Positions 24,967 to 33,005 of a stretch of 64,000 nt of DNA are shown in pieces. The translations under genes and the position numbers were made by a program. Each line of letters begins with the position of its first letter. Position 1 is the stretch's first letter. Source of the DNA: Jingweiarchaeum tengchongense (lineage in GTDB: Archaea > Nanobdellota > Nanobdellia > Jingweiarchaeales > Jingweiarchaeaceae); assembly GCA_038874075.1 (NCBI GenBank), contig JAVZDD010000005.1, positions 1 to 64,000 of the forward strand, written 5' to 3'. The notes beneath the pieces are model-generated. The model saw only the letters and a program-made list of their open reading frames with translations. It was not told the DNA's origin and ran no database searches.

Positions 24967-26256
24967 ATGAGTGAATTCAAAAAAATTGATGAAGTACTAG
25001 ACAAAAAATATGTAGATAAGGTAATTAAGCTAAGGGGTTGGGTCTATCGAAAGAGAGAACTGAAAGATATCGTCTTCCTTATAATTAGGGATTCAAGTAA
25101 TATCATCCAATGCATTGTAAAAAAGGAGAATGAAGATTTTGAAAAGGCAAGGAAAATCACGACGGAATCCTCATTGGAAATTCTTGGAGTTTTGAAAGAG
25201 GACAAACGGGCGCCAAATGGATATGAAATTGAAGTAAAAAAATTGAATGTTTATAACATTGCAGAAAGATTTCCAATCACGAAGGATCAGAGCAAAGAAT
25301 TTTTGCTTGACGTAAGGCACCTCTGGATAAGATCAAGAAAGATGAATAGTGTATTGAAGGTTAGAAGTACTGTTTTTAGTGCAATTCGTGAGTTTTTTAC
25401 AAAGAATGGTTATTATGAAGTTCAAGCACCCAGTTTTACGAAAGCTGCTTGCGAAGGTGGTGCGACGCTATTTGAAGTAAAATACTTTGATGAAAAAGTT
25501 TATCTCACGCAGAGTTGGCAATTGTATGCTGAAGCAATGATTTTTTCACTAGAGAAGATATTTTGCATTGCACCAAGTTTCAGGGCTGAGAAATCAAGAA
25601 CCAGGAGGCATTTAACTGAATTCTGGCATGCAGAATGTGAGGAAGCATGGAAAGGTAATGATGAAATAATGGAAACTGAAGAAAAGCTCATATGTTATTT
25701 GATAAAAAGAGTGATAGAAGAGAGAAAAAAAGAGCTTGAATTTCTTAAGAGGGATGTCACATTTCTTGAAAAGATTAAACCACCCTTTCCAAGGATAAGA
25801 TATGAGGAAGCGATTGACATCGCGAATAAGAATGGATTAAACTTAAATTATAAGAGTGACCTTGGCGCTGATGAGGAAAGAGTGATATCAAATCAATTCT
25901 CAACACCATTTTTTATACATCATTATCCAAAGGAGCTCAAAGCATTTTATCATAGACCCGACCCAAAGGATCCTGAGCACATTCTTTGCAATGATCTACT
26001 CGCACCAGAAGGGTATGGAGAAATAATCGGCGGTGGGGAAAGAATTTGGGAAAAAGAAGTATTAATACAGAGAATAAAAGAGCAGGGGTTAAATCCCAAG
26101 GACTACGAATGGTACATTGATTTACGTAGATATGGTAGCATTCCACATGCTGGTTTTGGCCTCGGTATTGAGAGGTTTGTCACTTGGATATGTAAGCTTC
26201 CGCACATCATGGATTCCATACCTTTCCCAAGGACGATAAATAGGTTTTATCCTTAA
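24967..26256 (+). CDS. asnS: Asparaginyl-tRNA synthetase
   Basis: Class IIb synthetase. The N-terminal OB-fold tRNA-binding domain (LRGWVYRKRELKDIVFLIIR) is followed by the catalytic core with motif 2 APSFRAEKSRTRRHLTEF and motif 3 GFGLGIERFVTWI. The segment CEGGATLFEV and LTQSWQLYAEA separate it from AspRS. At 429 residues it fits the archaeal form. The presence of AsnRS means Asn-tRNA is made directly. It follows alaX by 24 bases, so the two may be cotranscribed. Confidence 0.95.
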   Translation: MSEFKKIDEVLDKKYVDKVIKLRGWVYRKRELKDIVFLIIRDSSNIIQCIVKKENEDFEKARKITTESSLEILGVLKEDKRAPNGYEIEVKKLNVYNIAERFPITKDQSKEFLLDVRHLWIRSRKMNSVLKVRSTVFSAIREFFTKNGYYEVQAPSFTKAACEGGATLFEVKYFDEKVYLTQSWQLYAEAMIFSLEKIFCIAPSFRAEKSRTRRHLTEFWHAECEEAWKGNDEIMETEEKLICYLIKRVIEERKKELEFLKRDVTFLEKIKPPFPRIRYEEAIDIANKNGLNLNYKSDLGADEERVISNQFSTPFFIHHYPKELKAFYHRPDPKDPEHILCNDLLAPEGYGEIIGGGERIWEKEVLIQRIKEQGLNPKDYEWYIDLRRYGSIPHAGFGLGIERFVTWICKLPHIMDSIPFPRTINRFYP

Positions 26257-26289
26257 AATATTTAAACTCAGGAAATAATATAATCTTTG

Positions 26290-26763
26290 ATGGGATTATC
26301 TTTTTTGAGGAGTCAAGCTGTAATCACGTTGCTACTTTTTATTGTGATATTTTTTGTTGGAAGCATCGTCAGTGGTGTTTTGGAATTCGTTGATATAAGA
26401 ATAGAGGCCGTACCTGTCTATTTGCCATTACCCACCATAACTTCAGCTGTGAGTAGTAATATCGGAGTTTGGCTTGCGAATGCTGCAGTTGCTGCAACTA
26501 TTGCTGGATTCTTAGGTTCATATCTTGGTAAGAGAGTATTAGTATTCTATAGATACGTTGAGTATCCTTCTGATCACTTAAAAGTATTAAAATTAATTAG
26601 GATAAAACCAAGAACGATGGATGAACTTGTCAAGGAAATGGATGCTCCACCCTCTGTTATTCAAAGAGTTTTGGAAGATTTGATGAAAGATGGTCTTGTC
26701 TTACAATTTAGCAAGGATGATAAAGCAATTTATTTCTTCCCAATGCAAAGAATAAAGAAGTAA
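26290..26763 (+). CDS. Two-helix membrane protein with C-terminal winged helix
   Basis: Residues about 8-30 and 55-75 are membrane helices, with the loop between them (VDIRIEAVPVYLPLP) outside. From about 90 a cytoplasmic winged-helix domain follows (HLKVLKLIRIKPRTMDELVK, then SVIQRVLEDLMKDGLV). A membrane-tethered DNA-binding protein is therefore likely, of a kind that could sense the envelope. Signal and target are unknown. It converges with pelA and their stops are adjacent. Confidence 0.75.
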   Translation: MGLSFLRSQAVITLLLFIVIFFVGSIVSGVLEFVDIRIEAVPVYLPLPTITSAVSSNIGVWLANAAVAATIAGFLGSYLGKRVLVFYRYVEYPSDHLKVLKLIRIKPRTMDELVKEMDAPPSVIQRVLEDLMKDGLVLQFSKDDKAIYFFPMQRIKK

Positions 26764-27831
26764 TTATCTTACCTTGAACCTTAACAAGCAAGCGATCCCA
26801 CCTAGTGCAATTAACTTTTCTCCTGCTTCGTAATCATCTCCAAGTATCATTATTCTTGCTCTTTGAGATTCTGCTTTTTTTATAATCTCTTCAATTTCAT
26901 CGAATTTATTTTTCTCCTTAAATTCCATAAAAGTCTTCTCAGAAATGAGAAGCGTATCAACAGCACCGTAAGTTAATGCATTCTTGACCTCTTCAATACC
27001 ATAGGTGGCAGGTCCATCCTTTGATATCTCAAGAAGTAACTTCTCCATCACTTTCGTATCCTCACTTATCTTCTCATCCCTAATTATTTTATCAACATAA
27101 CCAAGTTTGATCACTTCATTTATCCCTGTCCTTCCGGTTGTGGAAACATTACAGTATGTTGATTTGTTTGATACATCACTAAATTTTGAACTCATAATTT
27201 TTTTAAAATCCTCGAGATAGAAATTTAAACTTGCAATAATTACATTATTAATCTTCTCACTTTCTATTATTTCCTTAATCCTCTTTGCTAGTGCTATATA
27301 AAACTCTTCTATTACTTTTTCTCTTGTTTTTTCCTCCTTACCTGGTATGCTTCTTGATATTCCTTGAATGTAAGATAAGCCTATTCCCCTAAGTACTGCA
27401 AACTCAGCTTCGCCTGGCTCAAAGCAGACAATCAGAACCTTCGGTTTCTTAGAGATCTCAACTGCTTCTCTTACACGCTTGATCTCCAATTGACTCCATT
27501 TCTCCTTTTCTATCAAAATAATTGAGTTTTGCTTTATAGTGAATGAATGGAAACTTCCAATTGCAACGCTCTCTTCACTACTTTCAACTATTCTTCCAAG
27601 AATTTTAAGTGCATTTGCGTACTTCTGAAATTCAATTTTCTCTACGCGCAGCTTCAATGTCAGCGGTTTGATCTTTCCTACTTGTCTCTCTTCTTTTTTG
27701 ATCTTTCTTCTTGTCCTCATCTTCACGAGATCATTTTTATTTACGATTTGATAAATTGTCCAAAGGTCCTCACTGCTTTGTACTTTTAATTTCACTCTCC
27801 CTTTCTTAAAATTAGAAAAAAGTATTTGCAT
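26764..27831 (-). CDS. pelA: Pelota (Dom34) ribosome rescue factor
   Basis: An eRF1-like factor that splits stalled ribosomes and supports mRNA quality control. The N-terminal domain begins with FKKGRVKLKVQSSEDLWTIY, the pelota signature, and continues with KPLTLKLRVEKIEF. The central domain lacks a GGQ motif, as expected for pelota. The C-terminal domain has ALTYGAVDTLLISE and LIALGGIACLLRF. The ATG at 27831 directly follows the stop of the upstream gene (27833), so the two are coupled. About 355 residues, full length. Confidence 0.95.
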   Translation of the reverse strand: MQILFSNFKKGRVKLKVQSSEDLWTIYQIVNKNDLVKMRTRRKIKKEERQVGKIKPLTLKLRVEKIEFQKYANALKILGRIVESSEESVAIGSFHSFTIKQNSIILIEKEKWSQLEIKRVREAVEISKKPKVLIVCFEPGEAEFAVLRGIGLSYIQGISRSIPGKEEKTREKVIEEFYIALAKRIKEIIESEKINNVIIASLNFYLEDFKKIMSSKFSDVSNKSTYCNVSTTGRTGINEVIKLGYVDKIIRDEKISEDTKVMEKLLLEISKDGPATYGIEEVKNALTYGAVDTLLISEKTFMEFKEKNKFDEIEEIIKKAESQRARIMILGDDYEAGEKLIALGGIACLLRFKVR

Positions 27832-27832
27832 C

Positions 27833-28774
27833 TCAAACACTTTCCAGTAGCTCAACACTATCTATTTTTCCATCTCCATCAAGGTCAAATCCTTGAATCA
27901 CGCATGCAAAATCTTCATCGTTCTGATAATTCTTTAAAACATCTTTGTAAAATCTCGTAATTCCAAGCACGCACGCTTTCGTTCCTATTGCACGGAGACC
28001 TGCAAGAACCAAGATCTTGTTTTCTTTATTGAATGGGTTTCTTATTCTAGCGATCACACCGCAGCTCTCCGCAGTATAAACACTTTTCTCTGAGACAATG
28101 CCTTTCCAATAATTCTGCTCATCGAATTTTATTGGTAAATACTTGTTCATCTCTGCAGTTAGTATATTCGTCCCAGGACCACCAATCAATATCAAATTAT
28201 TTTGCTCCTCCTTTTCTGCTTTGATATCAACATCAAGCTTTATTGCAAATTCTTTTGGTAAATTACAAATTTGGCCAAGGAAGATTCCCAAATAAATCCC
28301 GTAGTGGCCATCCCTGGCGCTTGCTTTGAATGGACCATGCGGGTCAGGAGATCCGACTACAATCTTGCAATTCAATTCACTATCCTTGACAAATGGTGAA
28401 AGAAATTCTCTGAGCTTCTCATTTATTCTTGGAATTGAAAGAGGGGGTATTTTCTTTTCGCCACCGGGTATTTCTAAGCCAAATGCATAACTTGAAACTT
28501 TGTAAAACTTTGCAATTCCGCCTTTCTTCTCCTCCTTTCTCTCAATGGAAATCAAACCGGAGTTCTTCAATTGTTTTATGTGAAAGTATACTTTTTGTTC
28601 ATGCATTTTCAAAATCTTTGCGATCTCAGCTGGATACATTGGTTTCGATGCAAGAAGTTTTAATATTTTCCATCTAATTGGATTTAAAATTGGTTTAAGT
28701 GCCTCTGGATCACTGAATAGAAGTATGTCTTTCGCGTATGTTTTGTTTTTTTCATCACTTATAATAACTTTCAT
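27833..28774 (-). CDS. HTH protein with S-layer-like domain and EF-hand loop
   Basis: The N-terminal third is an ArsR-type winged helix (NPIRWKILKLLASKPMYPAE, EQKVYFHIKQLKNSGLISIE). The following 190 residues include IIGGPGTN-like LIGGPGTNILTAEMN and KILVLAGLRAIGTKACVL, which resemble segments of archaeal S-layer proteins. At the C terminus, residues 297-308 (DLDGDGKIDSVE) are a perfect EF-hand calcium loop. There is no signal peptide, so the S-layer-like part must be inside the cell, perhaps as a sensor or oligomerisation domain. It is cotranscribed with pelA. Confidence 0.75.
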   Translation of the reverse strand: MKVIISDEKNKTYAKDILLFSDPEALKPILNPIRWKILKLLASKPMYPAEIAKILKMHEQKVYFHIKQLKNSGLISIERKEEKKGGIAKFYKVSSYAFGLEIPGGEKKIPPLSIPRINEKLREFLSPFVKDSELNCKIVVGSPDPHGPFKASARDGHYGIYLGIFLGQICNLPKEFAIKLDVDIKAEKEEQNNLILIGGPGTNILTAEMNKYLPIKFDEQNYWKGIVSEKSVYTAESCGVIARIRNPFNKENKILVLAGLRAIGTKACVLGITRFYKDVLKNYQNDEDFACVIQGFDLDGDGKIDSVELLESV

Positions 28775-28829
28775 TTTACCACTAATATAGAATTTTATAA
28801 TGGTTAATAAACTTTTTCATTACAAGTTT

Positions 28830-29876
28830 TTATCTTGTGTGTTTCACTTTTTGTATAATGTTCTTGGCGTATTTCTCAGGTTCTTCGAGTGCTCTGTTTA
28901 TTGCTATTTCTGCGATTGTCGCACCTTTGTCTGCGATCTTATTCAAAGTTGAAATGATCGTCCTTAAATGTGGTATTCCTGGAAGCTCATCCATTAGTTT
29001 ATTTGATTCTAATTCAATATTTTTCTTTGTTTCTATGATTTTATTTGCGCATTTGATGTCCCTATTGAAAAAACACTCGAGAGCTTTTTGAAGTATCATC
29101 CCCGTTGACTCCCCTATGTAATAGATTTGTTTAACATATTTTTCTGGCAACTTGTTCTTGTAATTCATCAGCATGACCACTGTCTTGGAGAGATCTTCTG
29201 AGTAATCCGCACTCAATTCAAGATATTGTAAAATTAATCGTGTGGCTGGAAGTACGAGTATGTTATCAACACCTATCTTCTCTGCAATGTCTGGTTTCAC
29301 CTGTGCTAGAAGAACTAAACGTACTGCAAGATAGTAGATAGAGTCAGCTTCCTCCTCACGTTTTATTGCTTCTTCAGCTAATGACTTATCTCTTTCAATA
29401 ATTGCCTGCATGGCTTCAGAGAGTATAGTTAATGTAATCGTACAAAGTCTACGCGTCAGTATGTCAAGTTTGAATCTTGTTGGTTCGATTGAACACTGTA
29501 GTAAGATTTCTTTGGGTGTTTCTTCCACAATTCCCAAGCCTATCAGTTTTCTGACGATTCTTCTCATTTCGGTTGTATGTTTTCTTCCTATTCTTGTTTG
29601 TGATGAAATTCTCATAAAATCATGGCCATGCATGTAGTTACCGACAATTAGTCTTTCAAGTAATCCTGGTTCATCACAAGCATCAACGTTTATCACATAT
29701 TCTCCAATTTCATTGTCTGTTTTCTTCTGGTTCGTGGATATTTTCAATGTACCATTTTTTTCCGTTGTGATGAAAACGAGATCACCCGGATTAAGCTTAT
29801 TTTGTTTTACCCAATCGCTTGGGAGAGACACCGTCAACGTTGAATAACCCACTTTTTGTATTTTCCTACTTTCCAT
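28830..29876 (-). CDS. PhoU-family regulator with AbrB-type DNA-binding domain
   Basis: The N terminus (RKIQKVGYSTLTVSLPSDWV, then LNPGDLVFITTEKNGTL) is a SpoVT/AbrB swapped-hairpin domain that binds DNA. From about 120 there are two three-helix PhoU repeats with acidic metal-binding motifs (EEAIKREEEADSIYY and ESNKLMDELPGIPH). In archaea such PhoU2-like proteins are thought to control phosphate uptake. It is divergent from the RHH-GcvH gene across a spacer with repeated TATATACTA sites. No pst genes are in this window. Confidence 0.88.
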   Translation of the reverse strand: MESRKIQKVGYSTLTVSLPSDWVKQNKLNPGDLVFITTEKNGTLKISTNQKKTDNEIGEYVINVDACDEPGLLERLIVGNYMHGHDFMRISSQTRIGRKHTTEMRRIVRKLIGLGIVEETPKEILLQCSIEPTRFKLDILTRRLCTITLTILSEAMQAIIERDKSLAEEAIKREEEADSIYYLAVRLVLLAQVKPDIAEKIGVDNILVLPATRLILQYLELSADYSEDLSKTVVMLMNYKNKLPEKYVKQIYYIGESTGMILQKALECFFNRDIKCANKIIETKKNIELESNKLMDELPGIPHLRTIISTLNKIADKGATIAEIAINRALEEPEKYAKNIIQKVKHTR

Positions 29877-29889
29877 TTTGGATCACCAT

Positions 29890-29950
29890 TATATACTAAT
29901 ATATATTATATATGCATCAAATATATATTTTTCGATTATGATATATACTA
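29890..29950. promoter_or_regulatory. Repeated TATATACTA sites in a divergent spacer
   Basis: TATATACTA occurs at 29890-29898 and again at 29942-29950, within a very AT-rich spacer between two genes that both encode DNA-binding proteins. The second copy lies directly before a strong AGGAGGTGAT ribosome binding site for the plus-strand gene. The sites could be operators or parts of the TATA boxes of both promoters. Confidence 0.4.
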
Positions 29951-29968
29951 TAAAGGAGGTGATTGAAA

Positions 29969-30559
29969 ATGAGCGAGAAAAAAACACTAAACCTAAAGCA
30001 GGAGCTCATAAATGAGATCGAAAAAGCAATGAAAACGGGACATTATCAAACTGTGGATGAATTCATTTCAGAAGCAATTAAACTACGCATTGATCAACTA
30101 ATGAGGAAAGAGGCATTGCCAGATGAGAAACGTGATGAAATTTTGACTAAATCAGCATTTTTGTTATACTCACCAAAACACACATGGGCTCAGATAACAC
30201 CAAAAGGAACGATACGTGTTGGTATTTCGGAATACGCACAAAAGTATCTTAAAGGTATCGCAAATGTCCGTACAGAACCCGTTGGAACTGAAATCAAAAA
30301 GGAAGATCCATTTGGTATGGCAGAAACATGGATGTTCATATTTGACTTGTATTCGCCTGTCAGCGGGGAAATAGTTGGTTTCAATGAAAATTTGATTGAT
30401 GAACCATACATAATCAATTCGGATCCGTATGGTAAAGGTTGGATTGTTGAAATCAGACCAAAAGACATATCAACTTTTGAAAAAGATTTAAAAGAATTAT
30501 TAAGTGAAAACGAATATAACAAGTTTGTCAGTAAATTGGAGAATAAATTGGTGACTTGA
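29969..30559 (+). CDS. Ribbon-helix-helix protein fused to a GcvH-like domain lacking the lipoyl lysine
   Basis: Residues 5-45 are a ribbon-helix-helix DNA-binding domain (TLNLKQELINEIEKAMK, TVDEFISEAIKLRIDQ). Residues about 70-190 align closely with glycine cleavage H protein: VGISEYAQKYLKGI, DLYSPVSGEIVGFNE, DEPYIINSDPYGKGWIVEI. At the lipoylation site the usual ESVKA is ETWMF, so the lysine is Met122 and lipoylation is not possible. The domain is thus likely a ligand- or protein-binding sensor in a transcription factor. ATG at 29969 has a perfect AGGAGGTGAT site. No other glycine cleavage gene is in this window. Confidence 0.85.
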   Translation: MSEKKTLNLKQELINEIEKAMKTGHYQTVDEFISEAIKLRIDQLMRKEALPDEKRDEILTKSAFLLYSPKHTWAQITPKGTIRVGISEYAQKYLKGIANVRTEPVGTEIKKEDPFGMAETWMFIFDLYSPVSGEIVGFNENLIDEPYIINSDPYGKGWIVEIRPKDISTFEKDLKELLSENEYNKFVSKLENKLVT

Positions 30560-30636
30560 ATCTAATAATTTTGAGCACCACCTTTTTTAATTTTTTTATA
30601 CACAAGAAATTTAAAAATAAAAATGATAATTTAATT

Positions 30637-31119
30637 ATGGACAAGCTTGAAGAAGCTTTGCAAAATATAGAGGTTTTCTGCAGGGTCCTAGTGGAAAAAA
30701 TAGTACAATATGAAAGAGGTATAGAAAGCAATGTTGCTGTGGAACCAATGGAAAAGTTGCTCAGAGAAAAATATGTAATAAAAGAAGATTTTAGGGGAAA
30801 ATATCTTACAAAGAAGTCTGAAATGAACTTAACCAGCGGTTTTATTCCTGCACCACAAATTGAAGAGCCTTTAATTGATATTTTTGAGGAAGAAAATAGG
30901 ATTAAGATTATAATGCAACATAACTGTTCTGAACCAATAAAAGTCTATCCGCTCAAAAACGGATTGAAAGTGTGTAAAATAATTTGTTACAACGATATTG
31001 ATAAAGGAAAAGTATGTACAGAAAAATGTAAAGAGCTTAATTTATCAATCGATAAGCCAATTCAAGGAATATTCAGCAACTGCAATAATAATGTTCTGGA
31101 AATCTGCGTAAACTACTAA
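30637..31119 (+). CDS. Hypothetical protein with Hsp20/GvpH-like segment
   Basis: A 160-residue protein: a helical N-terminal part (KLEEALQNIEVFCRVLVEKI), a linker, then EEPLIDIFEEENRIKIIMQH, which resembles the first strands of Hsp20 or GvpH alpha-crystallin domains, and a C-terminal part with five cysteines (CKIICYN, CTEKC, NCNNNVLEICVN). The cysteines suggest metal binding. ATG at 30637 is chosen since a TATA-like TTTAAAAATA (30610-30619) lies 27 bases upstream; an earlier start at 30556 would precede it. The chaperone link is weak. Confidence 0.6.
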   Translation: MDKLEEALQNIEVFCRVLVEKIVQYERGIESNVAVEPMEKLLREKYVIKEDFRGKYLTKKSEMNLTSGFIPAPQIEEPLIDIFEEENRIKIIMQHNCSEPIKVYPLKNGLKVCKIICYNDIDKGKVCTEKCKELNLSIDKPIQGIFSNCNNNVLEICVNY

Positions 31120-31192
31120 AAAAAAGTTTATAGTGGTAAATGTTTAGTGTTTTATAGTATTTTTAAATGAGTACTTAATTAATAATAAACAA

Positions 31193-32965
31193 ATGTGTGG
31201 TATTATTGGTTATTTCGGAAACAGGAATGCTGCTCCTATCATATTAGAAGGTTTAAGGAGATTGGAATACAGGGGATACGATTCTGCTGGAATGGCAATT
31301 ATAACAAACAATGGAGTAAAAATAAAGAAGGATGTGGGTAAAGTGGATGAAATCCATGCAAGATTAAATTTTTTGGAACATGAAGGCAATATCGCAATTG
31401 GGCACACAAGATGGGCAACACACGGTGGAGTAACGAGGGAAAATGCACACCCACACATTTCTAACAATGGTAAAATTGTGATCGTACATAATGGAATTAT
31501 AGAAAATTTTCAAGAGCAACGTAAATTCCTCACCTCACAAGGATTCAAGTTTTATTCTCAAACCGATACAGAAACGATTCCAAATACAATTGAATATCAC
31601 ATGAGAAGGGGATATGATTTTTTTGAGGCTGTGAAACGCTCATTGAGGCACTTGGATGGGCAGTATGCAATCGTATTGATACACGAAGATGAGAAGAAGC
31701 TTGTTGCAGTCAGGAAAGAAGCCCCACTAGTAATTGGTGTTGGTGAAGGTGAATACTTTGTCGCTTCCGACATTCCGGCTTTTTTGGAGCATACAAAAAA
31801 TGTGATCTTTCTCGAAGAAAAAGACATGGTGATGATTGATAAAGATGGATTGAAAATTTTCAATCTAATAAAAGACTCCTTTGTTGAAAGGCCGATTGTT
31901 TCGATTGATTGGAATGCGGAGCAGGCTAAAAAAGGAGAATTTGATCATTTCTTTATGAAAGAAATTGTTGAGCAAACAGAAGTGATATCAAGAATAGCAA
32001 AATTGGAAGACGGATTAATTAAAGATATAGCGGATGAAATAAGAAAGGCTAAAGGTACATATATTGTTGCTTGCGGCACGGCTGCGCATGCAAGCATGCA
32101 TGGTGTATATCTATTTTCAAGAATTGCAAAAAAACACATAAATTTCTGTATTGCATCCGAATTTCCTCACTTTAAACACTTTCTAACACCAGAAAGCTTG
32201 GTCATCGCTGTTTCACAAAGTGGTGAAACTGCTGACACATTAGCTGCGATAAGAGCAGCGAAGTCTGCTGGTGCAAAGGTGATCTCAATTACAAACGTGA
32301 TGGGTTCGACACTCATGCGTGAATCGGATAAATCAATATTACAACGTGCGGGACCTGAAATTTGTGTTGTATCAACAAAAGCATACACATCCCAACTGGC
32401 AATACTTTATTTATTAGCATGTGAATTAGCAGGAAAGCTTGATGAAGGAAAGGAAAAAATACGTGAACTCGGTAGATATATTTACTATTTAACCTCAATT
32501 AACATGAGAAAGTATTTGAAGCAACTTGCCGAAAAATTGAGATATACCGAGCATCTTTATTTGATTGGTAGGGGTTTGCAATATCCAACAGCATTGGAAG
32601 CTGCATTAAAAATAAAAGAAGTCTCATACATTCATGCAGAAGCATATGCTGGTGGAGAGTTAAAGCATGGTACAATAGCGCTCATTGAACATGGAACACC
32701 TTGCATCGTGTTCACATCAGAAGAGAACGAGAAGGAAATAATAAGTAATGCAATGGAATTGAAGGCGCGAGGCGCTTATATCATCGGTGTAGGGCCAAGA
32801 AACAATGATGTTTTTGATTTTTTCATCAAAGTAAGAGAAGCTGGAGAATTAAATTCAATCTGTCAGATAATTCCAATGCAAATATTGGCTTATCAATTGG
32901 CTATTTTAAGGGGATGTGACCCTGATAAGCCAAGAAATCTGGCAAAGGCAGTTGTAGTTAAGTGA
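31193..32965 (+). CDS. glmS: Glutamine-fructose-6-phosphate aminotransferase
   Basis: Makes glucosamine-6-phosphate from fructose-6-phosphate and glutamine. It starts with MCGIIGYFG, so Cys2 becomes the N-terminal nucleophile. The glutaminase domain shows HTRWATHGG and NGIIENF; the two SIS isomerase domains show CGTAAHAS, SQSGETADT and the C-terminal DKPRNLAKAVVVK. Length 590 is typical. A TATA-like box at about 31161-31170 fits a leaderless mRNA. It opens a cluster for UDP-GlcNAc, needed for glycans and N-glycosylation. Confidence 0.97.
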   Translation: MCGIIGYFGNRNAAPIILEGLRRLEYRGYDSAGMAIITNNGVKIKKDVGKVDEIHARLNFLEHEGNIAIGHTRWATHGGVTRENAHPHISNNGKIVIVHNGIIENFQEQRKFLTSQGFKFYSQTDTETIPNTIEYHMRRGYDFFEAVKRSLRHLDGQYAIVLIHEDEKKLVAVRKEAPLVIGVGEGEYFVASDIPAFLEHTKNVIFLEEKDMVMIDKDGLKIFNLIKDSFVERPIVSIDWNAEQAKKGEFDHFFMKEIVEQTEVISRIAKLEDGLIKDIADEIRKAKGTYIVACGTAAHASMHGVYLFSRIAKKHINFCIASEFPHFKHFLTPESLVIAVSQSGETADTLAAIRAAKSAGAKVISITNVMGSTLMRESDKSILQRAGPEICVVSTKAYTSQLAILYLLACELAGKLDEGKEKIRELGRYIYYLTSINMRKYLKQLAEKLRYTEHLYLIGRGLQYPTALEAALKIKEVSYIHAEAYAGGELKHGTIALIEHGTPCIVFTSEENEKEIISNAMELKARGAYIIGVGPRNNDVFDFFIKVREAGELNSICQIIPMQILAYQLAILRGCDPDKPRNLAKAVVVK

Positions 32966-33005
32966 AGTAAAAAAATTTATATTTAGTTCATGTATGGATG
33001 AAAAA

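Noticed and set aside
29969..30559. Working glycine cleavage H protein
   Set aside because: The lipoyl lysine is replaced by methionine and an RHH domain is fused in front, so a carrier role is not supported.
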